Source: Hemileia vastatrix (lineage: Eukaryota > Basidiomycota > Pucciniomycetes > Pucciniales > Zaghouaniaceae). From it: a stretch of 64,000 bases of DNA. Numbering within the stretch: position 1 is the first letter of the stretch; every line of letters begins with the position of its first letter. Location: positions 25,104,501-25,168,500 of the forward strand of contig JASXTE010000015.1 of the NCBI GenBank assembly GCA_030280995.1. Reading direction: 5' to 3'. The notes below the pieces were generated by a model, which saw only the letters and a list, made by a program, of their open reading frames with translations, did not search any database and had not been told where the DNA came from. Position numbers and translations under genes: made by a program. This document shows positions 13,261-24,985 of this stretch, in pieces.

Positions 13261-14554
13261 AAACAGTTTGATTGATTCAATTGTCTACATATTCCTTACC
13301 ATTTTCTTTTGGTAAAGAGGGAGACCTTTAGCTATTGGTAGTTATTTTGAGTATTTTATGAGTAGTTTATATTTCCATTTTAAGGTAAAAGAGTACAATA
13401 TTTTTTGTGATTACTAGTAATTTATTTCCCTCAATATTTCTAAGATATTGGTTATAATTTTTATAACACCTATTCCTAATATTCCTCTTTGATTTGATTT
13501 TTTTTTATTCCTGATTTAAAGGTTTTTACTATTTTATCAACCAAGCTTTACATCAATGTAAAAACTACCTTGATTAATCCTGCTATATTTTTTTTGACTG
13601 TTCCTATTCAATAATAGCTCAATTAAGAGACATATATCCATTATCTATTCTCTCTTTCAATTTAGTTATCTCAGTGTAAAATGTTCTTCAATTACTATTG
13701 AATGATGTTTACAGTACATAACCTTGTACAAATCTGTAAAATACTTTTAAAAAATTGTGACTTTGGTACTTGGTTATTGGATTTTATATGGCAATTATTT
13801 CAAATAATTCTATACTTTATTCATATGCTAAGATTCTTAAGTGTTTCTATTTCCGATTTATTATTTAAATTTAACTTTAACTAAGGTTAGACTAGGTTTG
13901 TTCCAGGGGGTGTCAGCGCAGCCCAAATGAGCTCCTATCATAGAATAAATTAATTTTTTTTAATAATTTTATATAATACTATTTAGTGTTAACTTTTTTT
14001 ATCTCCTTTTTTTAAATTATCTTTTTCCTTTGTTTTTGTCCCCTATTTTTTATAACAGATAAAGATGCCAAAATTTCCAATGATAGATCCCTTTGTCATA
14101 TTGCATGATGTTGATATTTACAAATTAATTTAAATATTTAAATTAGTTAAACTTACATTCTCAACTATTTACCCTTTGTGATTTTCAAATTGTAAATTGG
14201 ACATTTTCTTTGTATGTCATACTTTAAAACCCCCAATGTTTATGTCTAGTTACTTCCCTTTTACTATTAACCCCATTATTATCATCAGACTATTTTCCAA
14301 TATTCTTGCTAGCTTGATGCCATTGTAAAAGAACCCCTATCAAAAACCTGCTTCTGGTAATATATAAAACCTCTTATTTTGTATCACATTTCTCAATTTG
14401 TTTATTTCTCTCAATTTTACTACTATTATCTTTTGGTTATCACATTTATCTGTGTTAGTACAGCTTGAAAATAAAAATAGTAATATATATTTTTTATCTC
14501 TTTATTACCTTGATATAAGAATTTTTTATTTTATTCAAGTACTAAGTCATTAAA
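13261..14554. other. AT-rich region upstream of gene X, copy A
   Basis: No conserved reading frame was found. It lies in the same place as 58,758-59,791 in copy B and should contain the gene X promoter. A pyrimidine-rich stretch precedes the proposed start at 14,555. A short patch at 13,900-13,940 is less AT-rich than its surroundings, but I cannot assign it. Confidence 0.35.
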
Positions 14555-17500
14555 ATGCCTTGTGATAAACAGACACCTCCTTTATGTAAGATCTATTGCT
14601 TTATCTCTTATATCTTCTTAGACTAACTTTTCTTTTCCATTAATATATTTGATATATTAGCACCAATTAGTTATTTGACAAAATCTCATCAGCATCCTTG
14701 ATTAGAATCCTTCAAACTCACGAAACAACCACCTCTAGGCATGTCTCCAAACCCCCCTTCTCTTGCCAATGAAAGGACTGAAATCACCCAATCTCAATAT
14801 GGCAAGATACTTGAATTTTCTAAAGGTAAAACTGAAGAACTACTTTCAACTCTTAGCGAGAAGCCTTTTCCATCTTATATTTTGAATGCCTACAACAATG
14901 TGCTTGAATACATTGATGACCTAGAAAAATGTAAGTAATTATTTTATATTAAATTCTTTAAACTCAGAAGGATAGATTATTGACCCTTTCTCTTTAAAAC
15001 TTATTCAAATTCAGCTTATGAAAAAGATATCATTCATCCTGATGATGTCATTATCATCAAAGATGATGATTATAGTGAGATACCTGATGCTGAAGGCTAT
15101 GCATCAACATCTCGAGGGTGAGATAAGACTATTCTTCAACTTTCAAAAAGAATGAGACTTTCTAGGGGCTCTAGTTTTGTCAGTGCTACTAAAACTCCTC
15201 CTGCCAAGGATTCCTCTTACTCAAAATCTCAAAAAGCTAAACAAACTAGCCAAAATTTGTCAAAAGGGTATGTCATTTCTTTCATGAGTAATATAGAAAT
15301 CAATTTTATATTTGTGTTTAAAGCTATCTCCAAATTGTTTACTTTCTTATTTATTATTTCTTGTCTTTATCTTATCTTTTAATCCAGCTCTAAAAATAAC
15401 AATCACTCCAAAGCATCAACTAATAGCAAATCTTGCTCTAATGAAGAAGAAGTAGAAGAAGATGATGATGATGAAGTTTCAAAATATGAAGCTTCTCTAA
15501 CTCAAAAAGATGATGAAGCTACTTCTGCTAATGAGGTTGAGAAAACACCCAATGAAGAAATTGATCCACCTAGCCAGCCACACAAAAATACTTCAAGCTC
15601 AAAGAAACAGCTTATAGTTGCCGTTGTGGTGTTCCCAACCTGGGTAGGCCTTTGGAGTGCATATTTGGGGGTATTTGGTATGTAGGGTGTTATTGGGGTT
15701 ATGGTGTTATAAGTGGTTTTTTTCATCTTTAGGTGATATTTAGTAGTGTTTATGGAGGCTCAAGCTAGGGTCACTTATTATGTCTCAGCTTAATGTCCTT
15801 TCTTTTCTCTTCATTTTGGTATCCCTTATGGGTGGTTACCTTGCTTTATAGGGTAGTTATGGTGTTTTTATTGGTATTTATCGGATGTTTATTGCTTAGT
15901 GGTGCTTATGTAGGCTTAAGCTAGGGTCACTTATTATGTCTCAGCTTATTGTCCTTCATTTTCTTTTCATTTTGGTATGTCTTATGTGTGTTTATCTTGT
16001 TTATTAGTGAAGTTATGGGTTTTTATTGGTTGTATGGGTGTTTTAGGTCCTAGAAGCGGCCCGTCCGTCCCCAAGCGGCCTGCCTGCTCCTAAGCGGAGC
16101 TGCCTCTAAGCGGCCTTCCCGCCTGGGCGCTGGGGAGGCGCTAAAATGCACTTTTATGCATGAAAAAGGCTGGGAAAGCTGGATTTTGGGTGGGGAATTT
16201 GTCAGGGTGGTCTGTGCACTGGCTGTATGATGCGTGTGTGGGAAGCTTTTTAGGAAATCATCTTGTCTCTTTACTCATCTCCTCTCTGTTCCTCACTGTC
16301 TCATTGGCTTGTGTTTGGTTGGCATATATTACTGTTCATTTCAACTCTTTCTGGTAGTCTGTCTGGGACTATTATCTTCACTTTTAAAGAGGTCAAGAAT
16401 GTTTAATTAGAGGGTCTAGAAAACAGAACTCCAATTTGCTGCAACAGGTAAATCTCACTTATTTTTCTAAAGGGACAGGGGTTATTCTTTCTGGTTTTTC
16501 TCCAAGTCCCTTGGTCAAGGCCTATAGCTAGTACTATAGGATTGTCTACACCGTATCTTCAAAATCTAAAATTGAAATTCCGAAAATCCTACAGTCTCTA
16601 TCATCATCGATAAAAATTGCTAATAACTCCGTTCCTTATACTCCAACAGTGATTGGAAACACAAAATTACAGAAGCAAATAGCTGAAATTCATCAAATTT
16701 TTGAAGGTAGAATAAATTGTCAAAAGGTACTTAGGGCATGGCCAGAAATTGTTCAGTTATTTGAAATCCGTTTGTCTGCTTCTCTTGAAAAGCCACACAA
16801 TATATCACACAAATTCAATTTTCTATGGATAAAATCTGCTCATGACAAAATGCTTACAAAAATTAATGATCTCTGTATGTATCACTTACTTGAAGTTGGT
16901 TAATTTATTTTATGATAGCTAATTGTTTTGTTATTTTTTTAGCTTTGGATTTTCTTAATGTTGACACTTTGCAGATCTGGGTGGTCAATAATTTGAACTT
17001 TGAAAATTTGTAAAATTTTTGTAACTCTGAAGAACCAAACTCAATTAATCTTTCTCCGTTTAAGAAAACTGATCACCCTGAATCATTGATGATACGCATG
17101 CTATCAAGACTAGTTAGCCCAATTGCTCATCAGCGTTCTTTTTGGGCATCCCTCGTCGCATCATCTCTTTATCTTTCTTCTCAAGAGTTTACCCTTCCTG
17201 CTGAAGAATCCAACTTCAATCCAGATTGTCCTATTGAACGTGCCCTACATATTCTAGCCCGCCTTACACATCTGAAAAGCAAATTTCCCAATATGTTCGA
17301 CAGCTCAACATCACAGTTAATTGCTGCAAATTTTTCAATCACTCCCCTGTGCCAATTTAGAAACATAATAATCAACCTCAAGATTTCAATAATTATTTTA
17401 AAATCTAGAGAGGCTGCTGCAAATATAACTCAAGCTGAAAGCAAGAAACGACAATGTTCAAGGAATAAAAAAAAGCAACAGATATGCAGCAATTTGATGA

Positions 17501-17896
17501 GTCTCATAATGATTCAATTCAGAAGATGAATCAAGAATATGCACACCATAAATATCAATCATTTACTTTTTACTTGGTTGATGGTGTTTGTGGATTGTTT
17601 CTTTCCTCACAGGACCACCGGCTGTGTCAGCTTCAGACTGTTTAGAATTCATAACACAACTCGGCCTCCTTAGAAAATACTGTGATAATAATAATCTGGG
17701 CAGTGAAAAAATCTGGAAAAACCTTAATTTTTATATCTTTAATATTATCAAACCCTTAATAGATAATTCAGGGCCTATGCCACTTAATTTTAATACTCTC
17801 ACCATGAGCCATATTGCTAAAGCAATGGCAGCTGATTTTCTTGATTATTGGAATCTTATTAAGCCGAATTCTTCATTTTCTCTATTGTTGACGTAA
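14555..17896 (+). pseudogene. Gene X, copy A: unknown acidic/serine-rich protein, broken by an insertion
   Basis: Exon 1 (from ATG 14,555) is short and ends in TPPL before a GT donor, exactly as in copy B. Exon 2 encodes NPPSLANERTEITQSQYGKI and ends LEKC at about 14,935. Exon 3 has the acidic stretch IIIKDDDYSEIPDAE followed by a frame break. The next acidic exon (about 15,390-15,610) is interrupted by foreign sequence up to about 16,540. Downstream blocks match copy B: KVLRAWPEIVQLFE (16,720), then DHPESLMIRMLSRLV and NPDCPIERALHILARLTHLK (17,070-17,280), then KIWKNLNFYIFNIIKP to the stop at 17,894-17,896. There is a frameshift near 17,620. I recognise no domain. The conserved exon pattern in both copies shows that it is a real gene of the element. 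Confidence 0.6.
15615..16540. mobile_element. Foreign insertion (~0.9 kb) inside gene X of copy A, possibly solo LTR-like
   Basis: The sequence has no counterpart in copy B and interrupts the acidic exon of gene X. It is less AT-rich than its surroundings. At about 16,050-16,135 it has four imperfect ~18-base units each starting AAGCGG, giving a small GC-rich, CpG-rich island. Two ~110-base direct repeats, starting near 15,742 and 15,897, contain AGCTAGGGTCACTTATTATG. Toward the right end CTAAAGGGACAGGGGTTATT resembles a stretch at 32,944. Its ends are weakly similar (TTATAGT and, reversed, CCTATAGT), and I could not define a target duplication. It may be a solo LTR or another non-coding element; class uncertain. 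Confidence 0.5.
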
Positions 17897-20178
17897 TTAA
17901 TACATAATCCTACTTCATTTAAATATATACTTTATCCTATTGCTACATTTTTTTGTAACTAAAATTATTTATTTATGTGAGATTTATTACCAAATCTGAA
18001 TAAAGATGCTTAAACTATCAACAAATATTATTGCATAAATTTCTTACACCTTTTTTCTATTCAGTAAATATTATTTCAATAATCATAACTCAAAATCATG
18101 ATGAATCAAAAATTTGAAAAAAAGTTTAGAATACATTATAAGTCATTTTTCTCATAACACTATATATTTCTTTAAGATGGCAATATATCTTAGCATTTGT
18201 CACAAATTTTAAGATAATTATTACAAAAAATTGAAACAGTTTTCTATCAATTCTATCAGAATGTTAAAAAGTAAAAAATATTAAGTGTAATGAATTTTTG
18301 CTCACATTTCATCACAGCTTTTCTTAAGTAGACTTTTCTTAATCTAATTTCTATAATTTCTAGGTGCATAATTATCTTAATTATACTAAGTATTCTCTAT
18401 TAAAAACTCCTGGAAATAATTTTCAATTCATTTAATAATAGTAACATATATATTTACCATGATAAAATAATATCTAGACATTTAAATAATGAGAAGCCAT
18501 CATATTGGTATGAAATCATATTAAATTGTCTTTGAAAAACTAGTTAAATTTAAAAAATATCTTTTTATCAGTGTCAATTATTTTAAAAAACAATATTTAC
18601 TCTACATTTTGATGATCTATAATTTATCTTGCTGTATTTTGATTCATATTCTATATTGATTATTTTTTACACTTACAGATTCATGTATAGATATCAAATT
18701 TCATTAAATAATTTGGGAAAAAAGATATTTAATTCTTTCTATGAAACCAATAAAATAAAAGAAAACAACTAGGGTAATCCTTATTAAGAACTTAAAAATA
18801 TTATTTCTATAAATATTAAAACAAACCCTTTTTAGATTGCCATCCTTCTTGTTCATCCTTAAATATCAATAATAAGTTATTTAAATGTTATTTTCCTTCT
18901 AAATTTTCATATGAATCAAATTCTACTTACATCTAACTTAATAGATCAAGTTCAATAAAAATGTATCTACAATATTTTTCTCGGTTTTTAAGATTCATTC
19001 AACTCCAAGAAAAATAAAATATTCTTCCACAACTCTTAAAATTAATTCAATGGATAAATATTCAGACACTTTAAAATAAATTTCAATTTTATTGTGTTAT
19101 ATTTATCTTAAAATATATTGAGATCCACTCTCTGACAAAAGTAAAAGCCCTTTTATAATTATTAATATTTTATTATAATATAATAAAATTTACTTAAAAA
19201 TGATGTAGTAGTTTCTATTTTACATACCTGGTTTTATGAATTTAAAAAAAAATTCAATTAGATATATAGAAATATCATCATATAATTCAGCTTTTGTAAT
19301 TCTGAACCTTAATTAAAGATAGATGATGAAGACTAAGTCAAGATATACAAGGAAATTTAAATTCATATTAATTAAATATTCCTCTTCTACAAGGTAAATT
19401 TTAAAATTAGAATTAATTTTTATTGGATATCTAAATTGATTGATAGATTCTTCATTATCAAAATTTCTCATTTCCTTTTATTGATTATTTCACTTCTACT
19501 TTGAAAGTTATATGCTTTACTAAAATATAATTATGTGATGAAAAATATTCAATTTATCAAAAAGAAAATCATAAGTCACAGTAGTGTACAAATTTCACTA
19601 AATTTAAGATTGAATAATGCCACTAAATTAATTCAAGTTAGATATGAAAGTAAATAATGAATGACTCAAAGAAAAAAATTAATATTTAATTGTCCATTAA
19701 TATTTTTTTTCTTTTTACTTAATTAAGAATAAAATAATACATGGTTTTACTTTAGTTATTAATAAGAAAAAACTTATTTTAAAAATTAGCAAATTTTTAA
19801 TTTTTTTTAAAAACAATATTAATAGTACAGATCTTTTTATATTGATGCATATGATCTTTTAGGATGGAAACTAAAAATATTGTATATTTTTAGTTTCCGT
19901 TTGCAATAATTAAGCAAGTTACAAAGATATATTTTGTTTCTTATATTTTTATATATTATATTTCATTTTACATGTAGCAATGATAATTTTTTATTGTAAT
20001 ATGAGTTTTCAATTTTTACATCCATTTTTTTTCATACTTTTATTGTTTTAGGTTTTTTACTAGATTATACATAATCATCAGCTTCATAAAAAGAGTTTCT
20101 AGACGTGTATTTAACTATATCATTCTACCACTTAACTAAAACTATACCTGTACAATACAATCACATTTTTACATATCA
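17897..20178. other. AT-rich convergent gap between gene X and the dioxygenase, copy A
   Basis: About 2.3 kb of very AT-rich sequence between two genes that end toward each other. I see no conserved frame. The only clear structure is a perfect inverted repeat at 19,866-19,898, with 15-base arms GGAAACTAAAAATAT around a 3-base loop. Copy B has only about 0.8 kb here. Confidence 0.45.
19866..19898. repeat. Perfect hairpin in the convergent gap
   Basis: Arms of 15 bases (GGAAACTAAAAATAT and its complement) are separated by TGT. It lies 3' of both gene X and the dioxygenase, where an RNA hairpin could affect 3'-end formation on either strand. Such inverted repeats can also arise by chance or as hairpin scars, so the role is unknown. 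Confidence 0.6.
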
Positions 20179-21455
20179 CTACTTAATGGTCTTTTCCTTT
20201 TTTTTATTAACATGTATATCAGAATCTTTTTCTGTATTTAATTTTTTAATATCTTTAGTAACATTAAATATATAGTAATTCACTAACTTTTTTTTTGTTA
20301 AATCAGTCTTTTCATTGTACTTAGAAAGTTTCATGATAAGAAAATTACATCTTTCTAACTCTTCATTTATATTTAATTACTCAGAAATATCTATTTCAAA
20401 CTCTTGGAGTTTTTTAAATGTATTGAAAAGTCTTTTACTAACTTGAATAGAAGAGCCAATGCAAGTGAATCCACCAATTTCATAACATCATGAAGTGAAA
20501 TGATTAAGAAGGTTTGCTGGCCATAGAATCGCTGTGATTCCATTAGTGGCCTCCATGTCTACTTTGCAAGCTATTTCAGAAAAATGAAGCTCTCCACCTT
20601 TTTTACATTGTTGATTTGAGTCATAAGATTGATGAAGAGAATTTTTCTCAGTCTTTTTAGGCATGAAAAGTCCAAATGTATACCTGCTACAGTCTGAGTC
20701 ACAGTGAGAACTATTCAAAAACCTGTTTCCATTTGAGCCTGTTGTCCAAGTAACATTGCCAGCAAATGGTTCAATTTCTTGATCATCAACAATTTCTCCA
20801 AACCCAGGAATCCCAAGCTTTTGACAGAGTTTTACTGCTTCTTGATACTTAACATTAGATATATTTTGATAAACAAATTTAAAGAATAACTCTATTTGCT
20901 TCATGCAACAATCATACTCTGCCAAATCTAAGGGCTTAGAAGCATATTTACCTATAAAAGTAATTAAAATAATAATAGATTAAAACTATTCATAAATAAA
21001 ACTATATAATACTTACGAATTAATAAAGACTTTTTCCTATCTAAACACCAACCACCAACAAACATATTACCAAATCCACCATCATTTTTATGAGCTTTAT
21101 TTTGTAAAACTCCATGTTCACAATACGAAAAGTCTTTGATGCACTGAATTGCTGCTTCAAGCATTTTTAATCAAATGAGATCTTCAATAGAAAATATTTT
21201 CACTATAACACTTGGAATTGAGGAGTGGATTGGATGGAAAATATAACATCTAGAAATCAAAGTAAAATACCGTTCTGGATTAACTAATTTTTTTACAAAA
21301 CTCCTAGAAAAATATTTTGCCCTCTTTCCATCTGTCTCAATACTGTAATTTTCAACAATAAGTAATGCATTCTTGATGTTTTTTGCACACTTGTTGTTTG
21401 ATTTTTTTCCTCAGTGGTGATTTTTCTTTATAAACAAACTTTGTGAAGCCTGCAT
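20179..21455 (-). pseudogene. TET/JBP-family dioxygenase, copy A, broken
   Basis: TET/JBP enzymes are Fe(II)/2-oxoglutarate dioxygenases that oxidise the methyl group of 5-methylcytosine or thymine in DNA. The last exon (20,951 down to 20,179) carries the HxD iron motif as HCD, GGELHF, and WPANLLNHFTS with the distal His. It aligns with copy B (HLD, GGELMF, WPANQLRHFTS). Directly after HFTS an in-frame TGA stands where copy B has Arg. The frame then continues with IGSSIQVSKRLF, matching copy B's IGSSIQISTRLF. The upstream exon, 21,455 to 21,017, continues N-terminally (DRKKSL near its 3' end) and carries a further TGA and a frame slip at an A-run. A possible earlier small exon near 22,957-23,024 has a good GTAAGT donor. 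The gene is decayed but unambiguous. Confidence 0.75.
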
Positions 21456-23372
21456 CTTGTAGTGTAGTGGATAAGAAATTAATTTGATTCAAAAATAAAT
21501 AAAAAAGTGCAATAGAATGCAATTGTTAAAATTAACACCTCCAAAAATAATCATTATATATTCTTAATAATATATAAAAAATCATATCCAATGTTCATGT
21601 AGAAAACATGAGTATTAGCTGCATTTAAAATATTAATCAAGTATTTGGAATTAAAGCTTCATTTTATTTTTTAAAAGTATAGTATTCTGCCATATGCGTT
21701 GGGCACACAAGATTCAAGTATACCCTAAACATAAACAATTAAACGTGAATCTTAAATCCAATGCCCAATTATTACGATAAATACAGCAATAATACATAAG
21801 TTTGTGTTGATTCTTTATTTAATTTTTCTCCATATATCAATAATATATCAAACTTCCAGATATCCAAAATTTATAATGTTGAAAGGTATAGTTTCCTTAA
21901 ACAAGAATCAGCTATACCTCAACCATTAATAGAATTACAGGAGGCCAATACAATAAATTATTGATATGTAGGAAAAAATTGATCCCATACACATGTGGAT
22001 ACTATGATATTTTATTTCATTTTATTATTTAATATATAATTATTGAGAATAATAAAAACTTTAAAAATGAAATAGTGAAAAAAAGATATTCTTACTTGAA
22101 ATTTTAAAAAAATCCTTTGGTAGAAGTTGATTAATCAATAAATGGACCACTAATCTTTTGATTTAAGTTTATAGGAATAGATTATTTTAGAAAAATAAGT
22201 ATTATTTTTATTGAATGAAAAAAATGAAAAGAGAAAGACAAACCAATATAAAATTTGGATGCTAACCAAAAATTAGCTTTTTGATTTTACTATGACAAGT
22301 TAGAGATCAAGCTGCCAAGAGTTAAAATCAATCATCAGTTCTATTTTTTTATTTTTTAAAGAGATTTAAAAGGAGAGTAAAAGACCAAAAATCCAAGTTA
22401 GTAATCTTTAAATAAGTTACTTTGGTGGCAAACCTAATGATTGAGAGAAATGGATTCCCTAAAAGTTGAACATATATTTGAAGTGAAATTAATATTTTTA
22501 CTTAAGAAACAAGTATAAGGGTCAAACCAAAATAAAAAACTCTTAAGTGAAACAGATGGAAAGCTAATTACTTTAATAACCTGTCTCTTGTAAGTGGAAG
22601 GAGAGAAGTAGAAAATTTGCCACTTGGATGAAAATTTGCTTACATTTATGCATATAGAAACACACAAATTACTGAAGCCGGTTGCATGGTATGCAGTGAC
22701 TTGCATAAGGTGTATATGCAACAGGTTTTTACACAGCAATATATTGTACAAATGATGAAAAAACATTTTCACATGCTTTTAATTAAAACTTACATATTGT
22801 TTTTACAGCTTATTTTTATAAGGTTTCACGACATATAATTTGAGGAACCAAAGCCTTGGATTGTTTCACATGGATGTAATTAATAATTATTTTCACTTAT
22901 TTTTCAAATTAAATCCACTTATCCATATCATTTGTTCACATAAGGTGGGAAAACTTACCTTCAGCTGATATAGACACATTTATATCACTTATTATTTTTG
23001 TTGCCACTAAGTTGAAATTTGGCTACAAAAGTGTTAACAACCAAGCATATATTTCTGCAAAACAATATGCACACAAAATCAGTATTTTGATATTTTAAAC
23101 TTGTTAAAACTGGGTATATATATTTTGGCATTTAAAAATATCCAATACCACTTTTTCTAGCTTTAATTTTTATTATGCACATATAAATTTCACACTGTCA
23201 AAAAATTAATGCCAAATGGCACGTAAAAGAGTAGGGAAAATTTCAATATCTCAACTCTCATATTATTTCTTATTAATTAAATCCAGCCCGGAGAACATAG
23301 CTGGTGGTTTATTTTTGATAGTAGCCAATTTTGCTTAAAGCAACATCGGCTTCTCAAATCTCACTTTAAAAC
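21456..23372. other. Upstream region of the dioxygenase, copy A
   Basis: Mostly AT-rich sequence. On the minus strand a short open stretch at about 23,024-22,957, between a TTTTGTAG acceptor and a GTAAGT donor, could be an N-terminal exon. I cannot confirm it because the matching part of copy B lies outside the window. No other coding feature was found, and the minus-strand frame at 22,434-22,772 has no recognisable similarity. Confidence 0.3.
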
Positions 23373-23715
23373 CTCCCAGCCAGTTTTATCTGGCTGGGAG
23401 ATGCAAAAAACAGTTTTCAACCAAAGTCGCTACAAGCGACTTTGTTTGCTTTAAAAAAAGACTTGCAGCCAGTTTTATACTGGCTGCAAGTCAATAATAT
23501 AAAATAAAAACTGAGCAAAGTTGCTGCATGCAACTTCGCTTGCTTTTAAACACAACATCTTGCAGGCAGTTTTAAACTACCTGCAAGATGTATTATAAAA
23601 ATGACCAAAACCACTTTTGGTGGCTTTGGTCATTTTTTTCATTTTTATTAAACACTGGCAGCAATTTTTTTTATTTTTTTATTATTCAATCCCGAGCCAC
23701 AGGAAGTGGCTTGGG
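23373..23715. repeat. Array of seven hairpins arranged as repeating double-hairpin units
   Basis: Seven consecutive stem-loops occur in 340 bases: 23,373-23,400 (11-bp stem), 23,422-23,444 (10 bp), 23,460-23,492 (14 bp), 23,515-23,539 (10 bp, one mismatch), 23,556-23,590 (17 bp, one mismatch), 23,598-23,636 (about 16 bp) and 23,691-23,715 (10 bp, one G-T pair). Stems 1, 3 and 5 are versions of one hairpin (CAGCCAG, loop TTTTA). Stems 2 and 4 are versions of another (AAAGTCGCT versus AAAGTTGC). Several differences between versions occur on both arms and keep pairing, for example CGCT/AGCG becoming TGC/GCA. Stems 6 and 7 are followed by T-runs. The array lies just inside a CACTA-type terminus at 23,740-23,767 that shares the CAGCCAG motif, so I read it as the subterminal region of copy A. 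Confidence 0.85.
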
Positions 23716-23739
23716 TTTTTTTTTTTTAAAAAAATTTTA

Positions 23740-23767
23740 CCAGCCAGGCTCCCCCAGGCTTGTAGTG
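23740..23767 (-). repeat. Probable right terminal inverted repeat of copy A (CACTA type)
   Basis: Read inward on the minus strand the terminus is CACTACAAGCCTGGGGGAGC. The CACYACA start and the G-run about 8 bases later match the MITE ends and the left end of copy B. It stands about 2.3 kb beyond the first clear dioxygenase exon. The next three bases outward are TTA, the candidate target duplication. The partner end is outside the window, so this is a motif-based call; it could belong to a smaller separate CACTA element. Confidence 0.5.
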
Positions 23768-24985
23768 TTATCTGACATTTGAATTCTTGTAAAAAAGTTT
23801 AGAGAAAATATAAAATGCATATTCTTTGACACATTATGAATTATGAGGTAGAGGATTGATGAAGGGATTAATAGCTTAAAAATAAAATGGGCCATTTCTG
23901 ATAAGGATAGTTCTAAAACAATAGATATTTTCTATGTAAATGAGATGGGATGGAGTAAATTAGGAGGTCTCCAAATTAATCAAATATTCCACATAAACAC
24001 GCCATAAAAAAATTACCAAACACCCCATCAGAAAATGAAATACACCTGCGCTACACAGGTGTATTTTGATGGTGTGTTTGACCTCAAAAACACCTTCTTT
24101 TGGGAAGAAAAAGCCATCAAAACACTTCTCTCCTTCATCTTGATTAGTCAGCACTAGGTACAGACAAGCCATCTCCTTAGATTCTTTTTCACCTAATTCT
24201 TAAGGGCTTATTATTCAACATGTGAAAAATGTGACTTCCAACCACTTAAGCAGCCACTTCATCATACACTCACCCTTAGTCTTCATCACCATTCACTAAA
24301 ATTCCTCTTTCAGTCCATTGTTAACTAGAAATAACTGCTACCACTCTAGCCCTGGATCTATTGGTTAACTCAGCTACCAACTCCAATGCTGAAATTAACT
24401 TGGCTTACATTTGTGACATGCTGAATAATCACTACTTATATTCCAGAACACTTTCCATACAACACCAACCACAATTTAACCTTGATGTTCTTTAAAGCAT
24501 TCCTGAAATTAGCTTTAAACAGATATTTGGCACAAACTTTCCTAGATTTCTCAGTTACTTGAACTGATAAAAGATCACTCAATTTTCAGAAATGATTCTT
24601 GTTGTCCATAAAGAGATCCTCTTATTCAAATCTGTGTTGCACTTTGTCATTTTAGTTCAAATTGAAATGGTGGCACATTTACCCATCTTGAAAACCTCTT
24701 CCAGATCAGAGATGGAAATAAATATTTTGATTGTAAAAAAATGCTTTGAATCTCTCTTATATACATTGCATGTGTCTACTCTTGCTATTTTTTAGGATTC
24801 CAGTTGATTAAATGTTTTGTATTTAAATTATAAGTAATGTTTTTCTCCATATCTACATGACTAAAATTCATTCTGGATTTCTATTAATAATTTGGTTAAA
24901 TATGGTTTTTAAACAGCTTCATTAAACAACCCTTGTGCACAAGATACATAAATTAACAAATTTTATTTTTCTAAATCTAGAAATT
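23768..24985. other. Non-coding flank with one foldback
   Basis: No recognisable gene. At 24,017-24,080 there is a foldback whose arms contain AATACACCTG and its complement around a 7-base loop, with outer arms AAACACCCCATCA and its near-complement. The rest is AT-rich, and I could not align the short open frames at 23,960-24,172 and 24,592-24,795 to any family. Confidence 0.35.

Larger units (their letters stand above)
1..23767 (+). mobile_element. Composite CACTA/Tnp2 transposon, copy A (left end outside window)
   Basis: Five genes occur here in the same order and orientation as in copy B at 45,648 onward: SNF2 helicase, gene Y, Tnp2 transposase, gene X and a TET/JBP dioxygenase, with a palindrome array between Tnp2 and X. 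The conserved order argues that this is one element rather than chance neighbours. The proposed right end is a CACTA-type terminus at 23,740-23,767, preceded by a hairpin array. The left end lies before base 1, since in copy B the SNF2 start is 895 bases inside the terminus. All five genes carry stops or frameshifts, and two insertions (4,098-4,346 and about 15,615-16,540) lie inside it, so this copy is old and probably immobile by itself. The right boundary is the least certain part. Confidence 0.7.

Noticed and set aside
21440..21465. CTTGTAGTGTAGTGG as a CACTA right terminus of copy A
   Set aside because: It lacks the C-run required on the inner side and falls at an intron acceptor of the dioxygenase reading frame, which continues upstream of the main exon.
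22434..22772. Open frame of 112 codons on the minus strand
   Set aside because: No similarity to known families, no conserved counterpart that can be checked, and a composition typical of AT-rich non-coding DNA.
23373..23715. Mitochondrial double-hairpin elements or bacterial terminators
   Set aside because: The hairpins with T-runs resemble both, but the surrounding sequence is nuclear transposon DNA with spliceosomal introns.
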